From contig CM031879.1 of assembly GCA_018697195.1 (NCBI GenBank), forward strand, positions 46,398,048-46,462,047: DNA of 64,000 nucleotides, given 5' to 3'. Position numbers and translations under genes: made by a program. Below the pieces are notes generated by a model, which made no database searches, had not been told where the DNA came from, and saw only the letters and a program-made list of their open reading frames with translations. This DNA is from Certhia americana. Its lineage: Eukaryota; Chordata; Aves; Passeriformes; Certhiidae. Below, one piece after another: positions 13,246 to 25,097 of this stretch; position 1 is the stretch's first letter; each line of letters starts with the position of its first letter.

Positions 13246-13257
13246 GAAGATGGCGGC
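13246..13257 (+). promoter_or_regulatory. TISU / YY1 element over the RRP7A start codon
   Basis: GAAGATGGCGGC fits the TISU consensus SAASATGGCGGC at every position, with its ATG being the RRP7A start at 13250. TISU elements serve as a YY1 site in DNA and, in the mRNA, allow initiation on very short 5' leaders without scanning. It also decides the start: this is the only ATG in frame with exon 2 in this stretch that sits in such a context. Confidence 0.75.
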
Positions 13258-16200
13258 CACCACGGGACGCGCGGCGGGAGCGGCGCCGGCGGGATACACG
13301 GGTGAGGGCCGGGAGCGGGGCCGGCGGGATACACGGGTGAGGGCCGGGAGCGGGGCCGGCGGGATACACGGGTGAGGGCCGGGAGCGGGGCCGGTGTGGG
13401 GGTCCGGGAGCGGCGCCGGCGGGATACACAATATGAGGGCCGGTGTGGGGCTCCGGGAGCGGCGCCGGCTGGATACACAATATGAGGGCCGGTGTGGGGC
13501 TCCGGGAGCGGCGCCGGCGGGATACACGGGTGAGGGGCAGCTCGGGGAACGGGGCCGGGGCGGCAGCGGCGTCTCAGAGCGGTGCGTGTCCCTCGCAGTT
13601 CTGGCGGTGAAGCTGTCGGAGCGGCAGCGCTCGCCCCACTGCCTGTTGGTGAAGGAGCACCAAGTGCGGGAAGGAGCCGACACAGCGCACCCGCCTCGCC
13701 GCACGCTCTTCGTCCTCAACGTGCCCCCGTACTGCGGCCCGGTGAGTGACAGCGGCTGGGGCCGAGGGACAGGGCTTTGGGGGGCCGAGCCGGGGCTGGG
13801 GAGCCTACCGGAGAGGTCTGCCGGCTGTTGGAGGGAGGCATCGCTCCTGCTTTGCTGTACAGTATGTTTGCTCTCCGTTTTTACGCCTTTACTCTCCGTT
13901 TAAGGACTCTCTGTCTAGGCTGTTCTCTCGCTGCGGGCATGTGCAGTCTGTGGACATCTGTGACAAGCCAGGGCCAGGAGAGAAAAAAGATAAACTGGCG
14001 TCCAAATTCTTTGACTGCAAAACTCTAAAGGTAAAGCTTGGGCGGAAGAGAGGAATGCTGATGCTTTAGTGAGAAAAGATGGCAGGTACTGAATGGTTCT
14101 GCTCAGAACATGAGGCACAGGAAACCGTATGGGACATTGGGTGACATGATTACTTACTTAAGTTTATGTTGTCTTTTTTTTGCTATCCTACTGCCACTTG
14201 TGGTTTGATTTTTATTTCATTAAGTTATTTCTAATGCATTTCCTTGCTCCATCACCAGTTTCTCTGACATATCTAACTCACCTGTGGTTTTTTTTTTCTT
14301 TTAGGGATTTCAGGTAGCATATGTGGTGTTCAGGAAACCAGCAGCTGTCCAGGCAGCCAAGGCTCTGTCACAGGAAGGTCCCTTGCTAATATCAACAGAG
14401 AGCCACCCTGTGAAAACCGGCATTAGCAGTATGTCAGCTCTAGCTGTCTTTTTACATGCTAATGCCAGGGAAGAACTATACTCATTGTTTGCTGAATTCT
14501 ACCTTGCATGTCCCCTTTTGTTCTAAGCTGGGGGATGTTCAGTGGTTTGTATGCTTTTATTATTCATAGGGTGAATAATCTTTTTGAAGCAATCTTTTTG
14601 AACCAGGTGTTGAAGTCTGGTCCAGTGACCCTATGGGAGAGTGGGGACACTTGGAAGGGTCCTTTTTCCTGACATTTTTCAGTATTGCATAGATTCAAAG
14701 ATACTGTCTGGATCTTGTCCTCAAAATGGAGACCAGACACATGCAACAGGCACCAGATGTCTCTCAAGTTGATAGCACTTCACATATAACAGAATCACAG
14801 CCTTGTCAGAATCACAGCCCTGAATGTTGTGCCCCTTGGGCTTCAGGCTAGCCCACACCTGGCCTGGGCAAGTTGCAAAGTGTTCCCATAGCATATTGGT
14901 TGTACTCACAGCCAAGTGGGTTTGAGCTGTGGCCGGGGGGCAGCTGTACACAAATGGAAGGAGTGTGTCCTTCCCCTACTCTAGAGTTCACTCCAGAGCT
15001 GTCCCACACTAGCCTGCTGACTTGTGCCCTCTCTGTCTCAGAGTGGATCGCCAGCTATGAGGCCTCCATTGTGGATCCGAAGGAGCTGAAGGCTGAGGTG
15101 GATGCCTACATGCAAGACTATGATAAAAAGATGGCAGAGGTGAGGCCAGGCTAGGGAGGGAACCCAGCTAAGCAGTTTTCTTGGGGCAGAGGGAAAGAAG
15201 AGAGATTTCTCAGTGCTCTGGCCATAGTAGAGAGGGCTGAGGGTCTCTCTGTTTGGCAGAGGTATTTTACTCCCAGTTGCTGGTGGGCGGTCAGACACCG
15301 GTTTGGTCTGCAGCACCTGACCCTTCCTCTAGGGCTTACAATAGATAGCCACAAATAAATTGTTTTGTGGCAGACATGCCATGTTGCAACTGAGAGTTGA
15401 ATGCCTGCAGCCCTGATCCCATGCCTTCCTTTAAATCTTGTGTGGAAGCAGGAGCTGTAACTTTGCCTGTGTTTTAGGGAGGGCTGTGGGGGAGCTGTGC
15501 ATTAAGCTGTGTATCTGCATTGGGCTACCTGACCCTCATGTCCTTACAGGAAGAAGCCAAAGCAGCCAAGGAGGAGGGTGTTCCAGATGAGGAGGGCTGG
15601 GTGAAGGTGACCCGGAAGGGCCGGAAGCCTGGCCTGCCCCGGACAGAGGCTGCCAACCTGCGCGTCTTGGAAAAGGAGAAACAGAAAAGGGCCCGCAAAG
15701 AGCTGCTCAACTTCTATGCCTGGCAGCATCGCGAGACCAAGAGAGAGCGTGAGTGTGCAAGTCTCCTACCCCTGCCCGTGTCTCTTTTCTCACACTGTGG
15801 CCCAAAGAGCATCCTTCTGCCTTCAGGGAAGGCTATGTGCAGCTGCCAATAAGCAGCTGGCTGGACCTGAATGGCCTCTTGCCACCACCTGTCCTAGCCA
15901 GGGCTGCTGGAATTTTTTGTGGGAGGGTGTGTAGGTTGTGGTTTTCCAAGAGGTGCTTATTCAGTCTGCACAAGGGCAGCGATTGAAGGGGAAACTAGCC
16001 GGTTTCTCCCCAAGAGGGAGCTGCAGCACTGCTGGAAATAATGGCTGGAGCCCCAGCTTGGCACTCAGCCAAGGTGTAAAAGGACACACTCTGGGAAGTG
16101 TGTGTTTGTGGCTGTTGGGACTGACTTCTGGTGTCTGGAAATGAAGCTCCCCAGGAGAGGGAGATCTGCTGCTGGTGTGATCTTGTTCTTTCTCTGTATT

Positions 16201-16290
16201 TTAGACATTGCCCAGTTGAGGAAGAAATTTGAGGAAGACAAGCAGAGGATCGCACTGATGCGAGCCCAGCGCAAGTTTCGGCCATACTAG
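13250..16290 (+). CDS. RRP7A: RRP7A, ribosomal RNA processing 7 homolog A, complete
   Basis: Nucleolar factor for 18S rRNA processing and 40S subunit assembly. In yeast, Rrp7 forms the UTP-C complex with Rrp36 and the CK2 subunits. Coding exons: 13250-13301, 13599-13741, 13905-14030, 14305-14428, 15042-15139, 15550-15748, 16205-16290. They give 275 residues against about 280 in human, with matching phases throughout. An RRM-like N-terminal domain begins at RTLFVLNVPPYC and includes FQVAYVVF. The C-terminal Rrp7 domain has GVPDEEGWVKVTR, then RKELLNFYAWQHRE, a basic helix, and the end QRKFRPY, all nearly identical to human. The extreme N-terminus (MAATTGRAAGAAP) is unlike human and alanine-rich; similarity begins at GYT. 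The end of exon 1 is caught in a tandem repeat (see 13276-13537), and only the donor at 13302 keeps the reading frame. A polyadenylation signal is at 16649. Confidence 0.96.
13276..13537 (+). repeat. Tandem repeat of the RRP7A exon 1 end with its splice donor
   Basis: Three 35-bp units (13276-13310, 13311-13345, 13346-13380) are followed by a short link and three units of about 49 bp (13393-13441, 13442-13490, 13491-13537). Each unit contains the exon 1 end (GGATACAC). Four units keep a donor of type CGG|GTGAGG with GT at 13302, 13337, 13372 and 13530. The other two have ACAATATGAGG and no GT. The repeat also makes long artificial ORFs on both strands, which are not genes. Confidence 0.95.
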
Positions 16291-16675
16291 GTTGTGCTGA
16301 GCTGTTTCTCAGGTGCCTGTGCTGGAGAGATGCTTACTGACTCCATTTGCCAAAGGATTTTGAGGAATTGAGGCAGCTTTGAGTTGCCTCTACCCTTGGA
16401 TCTGAAATGAGAGATCCCAGCAACTGCTGCTAGAGGAGAGTTCCCTTTACTTGCACCAGTATCCTCCTACTCTTCCATCATTCAGCCCCATGGCACCACT
16501 TCTCAGGGTGCTCAGGTCAAGGGGCTGAGGCACATCCTGTGACAACCTCTATCTCCCTGCCACCCAAAAATACCTCCTAATGCTTGCTGAGAACTGGGAT
16601 TGACCTAGTGCATCCTCTGCAGGGGCAGGGAATGGCTGAAGAACTGTAAATAAACTGCTGCTACTGTTTTCAGAA
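16291..16675 (+). other. RRP7A: RRP7A 3' UTR with AATAAA at 16649-16654
   Basis: Short 3' UTR following TAG at 16288-16290. AATAAA in TGTAAATAAACTG is the first canonical signal after the stop. The end point is inferred. Confidence 0.65.
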
Positions 16676-17539
16676 CATGGGAATGCTTCTCTCACCCTCC
16701 CCGTCTCCTGTGGGAAACAGCTGCTTGTGTGCTGGGTTGGTGGTAAAAAATCATGGCTTGTAACCTGGTGCTCCTTTGCACATTTTATTGAAGGAACGAG
16801 GAGGAAAGTGACTTTAAGAAAAAACCTAACTGCAACCTTGTCGTCACAAGGAAAGATCAGTGGTTTGGTACAGAGCTCTAGCCCATCTCTTGGTGATTCT
16901 CCCCCAGCCAAGTGTTGCAGTACCCAGTCATCTAGCTGTGCATGGAGCTCTGCAGTCTAGGCCATGGAAAATTGCTGATACCCAGCACAGTTAGAAGAAC
17001 AAATGCCACTTTGAGCAGCCTGGTTTGGAAGGAGAAACCAGATTCTCCATGCCCTGTTTCCACTTAACCTGTCCCCAGCCCACAGAAGGCAGGTAAGGAT
17101 GGCAGCAGGCATGTTTAGGTATGGGGTAATGCTTTTGTTCCTATGGCATTTGTGCAGTTTTGAACATAGTGGTAAGTCTGTGATTGAAGTAACCCATCCA
17201 GCCCCAGGCTTTTACACATTTATTTTACTACCTGCAGCCTCTCTAGAGATGTGACTGTGTAAGGTGGAAGTAGTGGTAAATTCGAGAGAGCTGAGATAAA
17301 ATGGATTTGCCCTCTCCTAAAAAATACAGTTTGCATTATTTGCAGAGATGATGAGCTTGCCTGCTTCAGTGGCTTTTTGCATCAGTGTAACTTGGAAGCA
17401 GATCCTTTTGGATGGCCTACCTAAGGCAGACAGTGTGTAAAAATTGCTGCCTCCCAAGATGCATTTTAGCCACTTGGGTGAGCAGCCTGTAAGAGAAAGG
17501 AGGTTTGTTCTCCTATAGAGTCAAGAAGACAGATTTAAT
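16676..17539. other. Gap between convergent RRP7A and SERHL2, nothing recognised
   Basis: Unique sequence with no coding feature. Minus-strand AATAAA hexamers also occur near 16780 and 17219, so the SERHL2 transcript may have longer forms that run toward RRP7A. Confidence 0.5.
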
Positions 17540-18233
17540 ATTAGAACATTAATCTTTATTTAGGACAGAAATCATCTCTGCCAACTTTTCCATAATTTGT
17601 ACTTCTCCCAGCTGCTTCAGCTAGAGGATTAGGGATATTCTCTAGCGTTCATTAAAATGGCCTTCTCTGCACAGGTAAGCTCTTACTTAAGCTGATTGTT
17701 AAAAAAACTAGTTCTCACAGTGGAACAGACACTCAAGACACTGAGGCCCTCTGAGCTCAGGCATCCATGGAAGTAAGCAGAGAAGGAGAACATTTTCCTT
17801 GCTTTTCAGCAGGTTAAATCCTGGGAGCAGCCTGTCTGCATCATCCTCAGGGAGGAGGCAAGATGAGCCACCTCTCTTGCAGTACCAAACCTGGTGGTGC
17901 TGCTGCTGTCACAGAGGATTGCTCCTGCCTGTGTTCTGCTCCATTTCAGGGTGCAAGTTTGGAATAAGCCAAGGGGAAGGCCACTGGGCCTCTATCCCTG
18001 TACTCACATAACTGGAAGTAGAGCAAGGATTCCTTCTCCCTTTGGCAAATAAGACACTTTGCTCATCTCTTCTTCAGAAAACCCCTGGCAGATCTGCTTC
18101 CACCTTGCAGTGAGCTAAGCATAGGAAAGATTATCACCATCTGATGTTGGATGCGAGGTAGAAAATGGTGACAATTACAGGGCTTGCTTTTTAGCTCCCA
18201 GTTCTCCTGGACTGCTTCAGCTTTGAGGGCTTC
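17540..18233 (-). other. SERHL2: SERHL2 3' UTR with polyadenylation signal at 17555-17560
   Basis: On the minus strand, AATAAA (plus TTTATT at 17555-17560) is the first canonical signal after the SERHL2 stop at 18234-18236. It gives a 3' UTR of about 0.7 kb. Inferred from signals. Confidence 0.5.
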
Positions 18234-21200
18234 CTAGAGTCTGGCTCTGGTGTTCTGTGCTGTCAGGAAGTTGCTGATGATCCCAGATACCACCTCAGGC
18301 TCGTTTAAGTGCACAAAATGACTCCCAGGCACTTCTGCTAGCTGGATGTGCTGGAGGGAAAGTACACAAAATGTGGACCAGGATAGTGTTCTCTCAGGCA
18401 CACACTGCTTGCTGTGTGACACTCATGGGAAGGGACAGGGCAAGTGAAGCAGGACAGAGATGGGAGGACCAGGGAAGAGCTGGGTCCAGAGGGCAGTACT
18501 AACTTGGGACTTTGTCCCTGCTGGCAAAGTTGTCTTCCTCCCCCCACTCCACACACACACACCCCCTCCACGTGAGGGCTGTACTGTTCAGGACAAATCA
18601 CCTATTGGAGGATGTCCACCAAAGTCAGCTGCTTCCCAGCTGCTACTCCCAGGTTGGTGGCAAATCAATATACAAGAATGAAGATTGCTCTCACCTCTTT
18701 GAGGGTAGACTCGAATGCCTCCTGCAGGGCTTTCACAAAGTGATTTCTGCTGGGTAGGTTGTGTGGTACCAGGAGTCCATCTTGTGATCTGAAAAACAGC
18801 AAGGAGGCTCAGTATAGCACCCAGTGTGCCTCCTTCTGTCTTTGTGGCTGTCCTGGGCAGAAGCAGTGACCCCAAGACAGTAGGGTGACAGCCACAACTG
18901 TTCTTTCCAGGCTGCTCGTAAGCAGCAGATGACAGGGTCATACGTGGTAGTCAGAGTGCAGTGCACTATTTTCTGTCAAACTATCTGTGAAAAACCTGGG
19001 TGACTGCCTACTGATAGCAGAGTGGAGACTGGATAAATATTGTCCTCCCAGGGCTGGCTCTGTAACTGGTCTGAGAACATCATTCCCTGCCTGCCTTCTG
19101 CTTTTGACTTTCTCCTGTAGAGTTTCCACACATTCCCTCTCCTTCTGCCTCTCTTTCCTGCTTACTTAACCAGGTTGTGCCCTGCTCAGAGGGAGGTACC
19201 AGGGCAGTTGCCCTGAAGAAGTCAGCATTAGATCTTCCTGCAGAGCTAAGATCATGCTGTCTCCTGCTGTGCTGGTGATGGGACAAGGGGATATCCCAGG
19301 CTCAAAGGCATTTCTATGGCCCAGAGGACTTGACCTCATCACAATGTTACATTTTTGGGATAAGCAGGAATAACCTGAACCCCTTGATACTGAAAAAGAT
19401 CAGAGAAGCCAAAACTGCACCTCTTTTCTCAACTGCTAGCACTTCCTCTTGTTTTCTAGACAATTTTTTAACAGCACCCCACCAGCCAAGGTAGCCAGAA
19501 CCCTGCACACCTTCCCCTCCAAGGAGATGGGAAAAGGAGAGGATGCCTCCCAGAACAAGCTGTGCACCCAGACAGCTAAACAGCTTGTGGGACTCTGTGC
19601 AAGCCACTGGCCATGTCCCCAGAGCTGCTTGCCCCAGGTGCCACAGGAGAGAGCTTACCAGGAGCTCAGTCAGACCAGGGGCATCAGGAGCAGCTGGAGG
19701 AGATGGAAACTGCTGTAGTTTCACCTGTTTGCTCAGGCAGGGGGTTTGGGGTCTGGAGAAGCGGGCAGGCTGGGTTGCTGACTGGGGTCAGGAGAACAGC
19801 AAGTTAGGTGTGGTGCTGTGGAGGGTCACGTATTTGCCAGGATGGCCCCTTGCTGTAGTATCAAGAAGTTGTGAGGTGGGATTTTGAAGCCAAGAGCATA
19901 GGGAAGGTGGGGCAGGATGAACATTTCCTCAGTCAGCCTTGCACCAGAGAGTCCCAGCCTGAAAGTAGAGTGCCAGGCTGGGAGGATGTTCCAGTTGCTC
20001 TCTGTCTTCTCCAGGAGCCTGCCCAACCCAGGGCAGTGGTGGGGAACTGGGAAATACTTCTCAAATCTGAAGCTGTACTGTTATACCAGCTGTCCAAAAG
20101 TCTGGATGACTGGTGTAGAGGAAGGGGTAGTGTACAACTCCTTCCTAGCCTTCATTCCTTCCACGGAGGGAGACTGCAAGGGTTGGTATGGTTTGTGCCT
20201 CACTCACATGATGATGAGAACACGGTCCTGGATCTTCTGCAAGAGCTTCACACATTGCTCCACCGTGAAGAACTCTCGACTCTGCTGCAAGTGCAAAGAG
20301 AAGAAATGTGTTAAACGGTCAGGGACAGCAGCTGGGGGCAGTGGGTGTCCCCAAGCCCTTCTGCACAAGTGGCTCTGAAGGTAAAAGTAACTGTGGCCCT
20401 AAAGCTTCTGTGCTGGGACATGACAGGCATCCAGGCTGCACATAGGAGTAGCTGGCTCTGCAAAGGCTTCTTCTGTCCAGCCGTGTTTCAGGGCTGCCAG
20501 CAGCATTGCCTGCTGGGCTGCAGTACATATGGGAACAAACTCATAGAGAAAAGCCTTAAAAATACTTCTACTAAAAAGGAGGGAGTACATTACCCCGTCT
20601 TCCATCCCCTGGCAGTAGCACAGGTAGAGGAGGCCCTTTTTGCTCTAAAGTGGCACAAAACTATCAAAATACTAAACCTAAAGACTTTGCTCCACTCCCC
20701 TTCTTATTCGGGTCATCTGACAAAGTAGCTGACAGAAAGCATCCGTCCATGTGCTGGCTGATGAGTTATAACAGCAGGAAAATGTAGCCAGGAGGCCCTG
20801 GGGCAGAGGAACTTGGAAAAAAAACAAATGGTAACGTTTTCCAGCAACTCTGTAAGCTGAGTCAATGATCAATTGCAGCTTCTTTTAAAAGAAGCAGCAT
20901 TTAAAGGATGTGGGAATTGGGGAAGCAGAAAGTAAGTGGCTGGGTGGAGGCAGGGCTAGCTCAGTGAGCAGGCATCTTCTGTCTGAGTGTTCTGTATGCT
21001 CAGGGCTCCAAAGCAGCAGGGGGCATGTCAGAAGAGCAGTGCTCACCGTACGAGCTCTCATGTCTCTGTTATACACCAGCCCTGGAAAGAAAAAACATAA
21101 GGTTTTCATGTTTTATAAGAGCAGGAGTTGTTCTGTTCTAACTTACATTTGGGGTCTGCCCAGACTTTTTGAGATGGGAGGAATAGGATTAATTCAGATT

Positions 21201-24200
21201 TCTCATTTTTTAAATTTATTTTCTTTAGATGTTCTAGGCTTTGAGCACCAAACCCAGTTGCTGGGAATTGAGAACTCTGCCTTCAGATTTAATTGATCCC
21301 ATTCAGGCTGTGTAAATCTGTAGCTAGGGCACCCTGTACCCTGCAGAAGACAATGGCTGTTGGCACCAGTCCCTTCCCACACCCAGCAGTGGCCCAGCAC
21401 CACACAGCCCCTTACCAGCGGGTGTCTCAGTTGCTCCTCTCTGCAGTAGGATTGCCCCACCCTCTGCTGTCAGATGGCTGTTTGCTTCTAAAAGCCTGAG
21501 GGAGACACGGCAGTGAGATTGTGATGCTGGAAAATGGGAGGAAGTGAAGCAAAAATGGCATGACAAGGTGACAGTGAACTCTCAGGCTGCTTCAGAAAGG
21601 AGCAGGAAGAAGCAGCAGCTTCTGGCAGCAGAAGCAAAAGGTCTTGCTGGGATTCCAGAAGAGGATTTGAAAGGTGAAATGCAGGGACAGTTTTCCTTTC
21701 TCATTTGTGCAGCTGTAACTCTGTCAAGGTGAAGGCAGGCAGTAAATGAGGAGGATGGATGGGAACCCACCTCTGCAATGCTGCTTCAGGGCTCCGTGCT
21801 TTGGGAGTTTGCTGCTTTGCCTCCAGACTCAGTAGTCTGTCAATCACCCTCCGTTTTGATTTCAGCCATGCCTCAGTGTCCTGAAACACAGAGAGGTAGG
21901 GAAGAGGAGTAACCCCTTTCTTCTGAATGATTTTACCCCTTATTGGAGAGTGGAAGAGGGAATTTCACCCTGCAACATCCTTCAGAACTGGTACCAGTTA
22001 TGGGTATGTTATTAAAAATGCCCATTTCTGGGAGAAAGGGAATATCAATACTGCTGTAATGAACTTACTAACTTTTTATCCATGCCATCTTTTCTAACTC
22101 TTCCTACCTCACTTCTGAGTTGAGGATAACTCTCCAAAGTTTGGTATTCTTTGTCTCACTGACCTAGGGCTTCTGTCCTACTCTAGCCAGTGAAAGCTCC
22201 AGCATCTGATAGCAATGATGGAAAATTGGGAATGTAGCTTTATGAACTGCCAGGAACAGAAAAAGAAGTATACCAGTCTTGTACCCAGGTCACCCAACAA
22301 GCTGCTGGCAAGAAGATAACCCCAGCAGGCAGTTGCCTAGACAGAGGTTCCAGTTTCCTTTGTACAAGGGCTTGGCACAGACAAGCAAATTTCAGCACTA
22401 AAGGACTTCAGATGTGGAGCTCTACCAAGTGTGCCCCAAGGGCCACCCTAAGGATGGACTTGAGTCTGTGCAACAAGGAGCAGATCAGTGCCTGCCAAAA
22501 GGAAGAGCCCTGGGACTTGTGTGACCTGCCAGGAAGTGATCACATCAGTGCTTTCTCTGAACAAGTGAGGGAAAATAAAAAAAAATCTATTTTTGTATTT
22601 TAAAAAAGGGAAGGGAAGGACACATGAGATCTAACCTCTGGAGCTAGAAGAAAGCCAAGACTTTCCAGCAGGATCAGCTTGTCCACCATCTCAGGGTAAA
22701 GGAAACAGAACTGAGGAGACATGGAACAATAAGAGAATGAAAAACTGAGCACTGAGTGATGTCTTCATCCTGCTGCATGGGAAAGGGTTTAGGGAAGGGC
22801 CTCTCCTCCCGAGATCCAGATCTGTCCCTTCATTCCTCTCCCATTTGTTGTTGCAGCTGCAGAAATCACAACCCCATGAAGAAATGATGCTTTACTTACC
22901 ATTCCTGCCACAGCCCCACCTGCAAAGGAGAAAAGGGTGCTCAGTAATGCAGAGAACAGCCCCTGGTAACAGAAATTCACCTTCCCCACAGCAGAAGCTG
23001 CCTCAGAATTAAAAATGTGCATTGTACCATGGGACAAAACCCCAGTACAAAGAGCTCTCCCAGCCTGCAACATGCAGGCAGCGACCAGGGCTGTTAATCT
23101 GCTGTATTCCCCATCTTGAGCCATTCCCACCTCCCTCAGGCAGCAAAGGCCAAGGAGGAGTTACTGTTTAAAATGCCTTGGTGTGCAGGTCCTGTTAGCT
23201 GTGACCAGAGCTGCCCTGGGAAGCAAACTGTGGCAAAATCAAATCATACTCCAAGCTTGAAGGGATGGATCCTGGAGTCAGTTCCCCTCAGTCAGTTTTA
23301 TAGCCCACCAAATGGGCTGTCTATTCCTGGGCTTTGTGGGGCTCAGGCAGAAAGGCCTGCTGTGAATTCTCCTGTGTAGATCACCCCTTTTTGCCAATCA
23401 CTGCTCCCTTCTGTGAGTGGGGGAAATGCTCACAGCAAGATTTACCACAGTCTGTACTACAGGGTCTTGGAAACAGGCATTTCAAACATAGGCACAGATT
23501 TTTGAATCACTCCAGCAGGAACCTTGTACTTGGCATAATATAATAAATATTCCAACCCAGGTCCTAGCAGCCTGTCTTGGAAGTTAATTATCTACTGATT
23601 TCTATTAATCTCACAGCTTACAAGGACTAGAGTTACTTACCCATACTGTGACCCATTAGGGTGAACCGTCTCCACTGCAAAGCTATATGGCAACAGAGAA
23701 AAACAGATAGTGCTACATTAGAAACCAGAGCAGCAACATCTTGCTTCTTTTCCAACTGACATGGGCCCTTTGTCCTGGAGGGCTATTGCACTGCCACATT
23801 TGCTTCTTAATCCAGAAATTTAAGCAGCTAAGCAGAGCAGTTTTGAAGAAAAAGAGCATTCACCACCTCATTTCTGTGATAGTTAAGTCATGCAGCTCTC
23901 AAGCTCTCCCTGTATGTCAAACAAACTCCAGCAAAGTCCCATTCACTGCCAGACATGAGACTGACAAGAAGCAGAGGAGCCTGACTGGGTAGCATCTGGT
24001 GGAAGAGAGAAACCTTGACAAGAGCATCCTGCTGCAGGGCATTCTGCAAGACGTGTGAGGACACAAAGCCAGGTCTGCTGCATTGAGGGAAGTATGATTC
24101 CAAGTGAAAGCTTTCTGCACCGTTTAGCACATCAGGCTCTTCAGTCCATTTTTAGGGCACTCTGGGAGGCTTATAGGAAAATACAGCTTTATCAGTGCTG

Positions 24201-25097
24201 CCGATCTGAAATATACCTCACTGGAAGATGGGGTTTATCCTCTGGAGCATCTGAGAGCTTCTAGAGGCCCTTTTGTGTACTGAATGGGGGATGTAAAACC
24301 ACACATGGCAAGTGTACAGATGGACAGTTACATCAGGAGTTAACAGGAGTACAAGACACTTTGACTTCCAGATTTCTTTGTATGATACTTAAGCAAGTAG
24401 CAAACTGCCATCAGGGAAAACCAGAAGTTTCCAGCTTACAACTAATAGTGGTTAGGAGTCACTGACTCCTTACAAATAGTCAGTCTGGAAAAACTGTTTA
24501 GTTGCTTCCAGCACTTCACCACTACTGTTTTTTTAGTATAGAAACACTACAGAAATACACAGGACTTACAGTTTCTTCCTTTCCCAAAACAGTGAGAAAG
24601 CGGGATGCTTCTTCAGTCACAAAGTGCTAGCTAACATCAAACTGAGAAGCAGAGGGAACTGATTCCTCTCCTGGCAGAAAATGCTACTTGCTTGTTGGAA
24701 AGAGCAGGACCAATACAGCACCCCCTGCACAAGCACCCCCTCGAGGGTTCCTTCAACTACTCACCAGCTGCCACCCTGCGCACATCGGTCACATAATCCA
24801 GGAAATGGTAGGCACAGCCTGCAGGTCGGTGGGAGGACAAACCATGGCCAGAAAAATCCATTGCAACGTAATAGCAACCTGAAAGGGAAAGAGTATCAGA
24901 TATGCAGCCTGGCCACACAACACAAGCCATCCTGATGAGCCGGACTTACCTCTGGGGAGCAGTGGAATGAGCTTGTCAAAGGTGTTTGCATTGTCCAACC
25001 AGCCATGCAAACACAGCACAGGGTGTCCCTCCGAGGGTCCCCAGGCCTTGGCTGCCACATGTCCCCAGGGCACAGGGAACTTCAACTCTGAGAACAT
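18234..25097 (-). CDS. SERHL2: Serine hydrolase-like protein (SERHL2 family), 11 coding exons
   Basis: Alpha/beta-hydrolase-fold enzyme; the mammalian relative is a peroxisome-associated serine hydrolase of unknown substrate. Minus-strand exons: 25097-24950, 24878-24765, 23682-23641, 22919-22900, 22710-22636, 21880-21771, 21495-21416, 21081-21047, 20284-20208, 18788-18695, 18350-18234. They give 303 residues (human about 314), all phases consistent. The oxyanion motif HGWLDN is at residues 31-36. The nucleophile elbow GHSMGG has Ser100 and is split by a 20-nt microexon. A likely acid is Asp237 in SQDG (inference), and the catalytic His is likely His276 in [17 protein letters not shown] and FPVPWGH match the family closely. 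The start at 25097 is chosen because an in-frame TAG lies upstream at 25167-25169. An alternative acceptor inside this exon (TTCTCAG, just after the ATG) would put the start in an unseen upstream exon. SERHL and SERHL2 are near-identical in human, so the symbol stands for the family. The gene is convergent with RRP7A. Confidence 0.92.

Larger units (their letters stand above)
13130..13760 (+). promoter_or_regulatory. RRP7A: RRP7A CpG-island promoter and first exons
   Basis: An abrupt switch to very GC-rich, CpG-dense DNA begins at about 13140 and covers RRP7A exons 1 and 2. There is no TATA box. At 13207-13218 ACTACAGCTCCC resembles the ZNF143/THAP11 element (ACTACAATTCCC type). At 13246-13257 a YY1/TISU motif covers the start codon. 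Both are typical of TATA-less promoters of housekeeping and ribosome-related genes. Confidence 0.7.

Noticed and set aside
13180..13719. Minus-strand frame with repeated PAGAAPGPHPCI-like units
   Set aside because: The periodic protein is only the reverse reading of the RRP7A exon 1 tandem repeat.
14790..14822. Repeated 'agaatcacagcc' reminiscent of the CR1-type 'agaatcacagaatc' end
   Set aside because: Only two short copies, and the flanks do not follow the repeat consensus.
21013..21027. Further CTCF-like motif in a SERHL2 intron (GCAGCAGGGGGCATG)
   Set aside because: Only 12 of 15 positions match and the last two are wrong; too weak to list.
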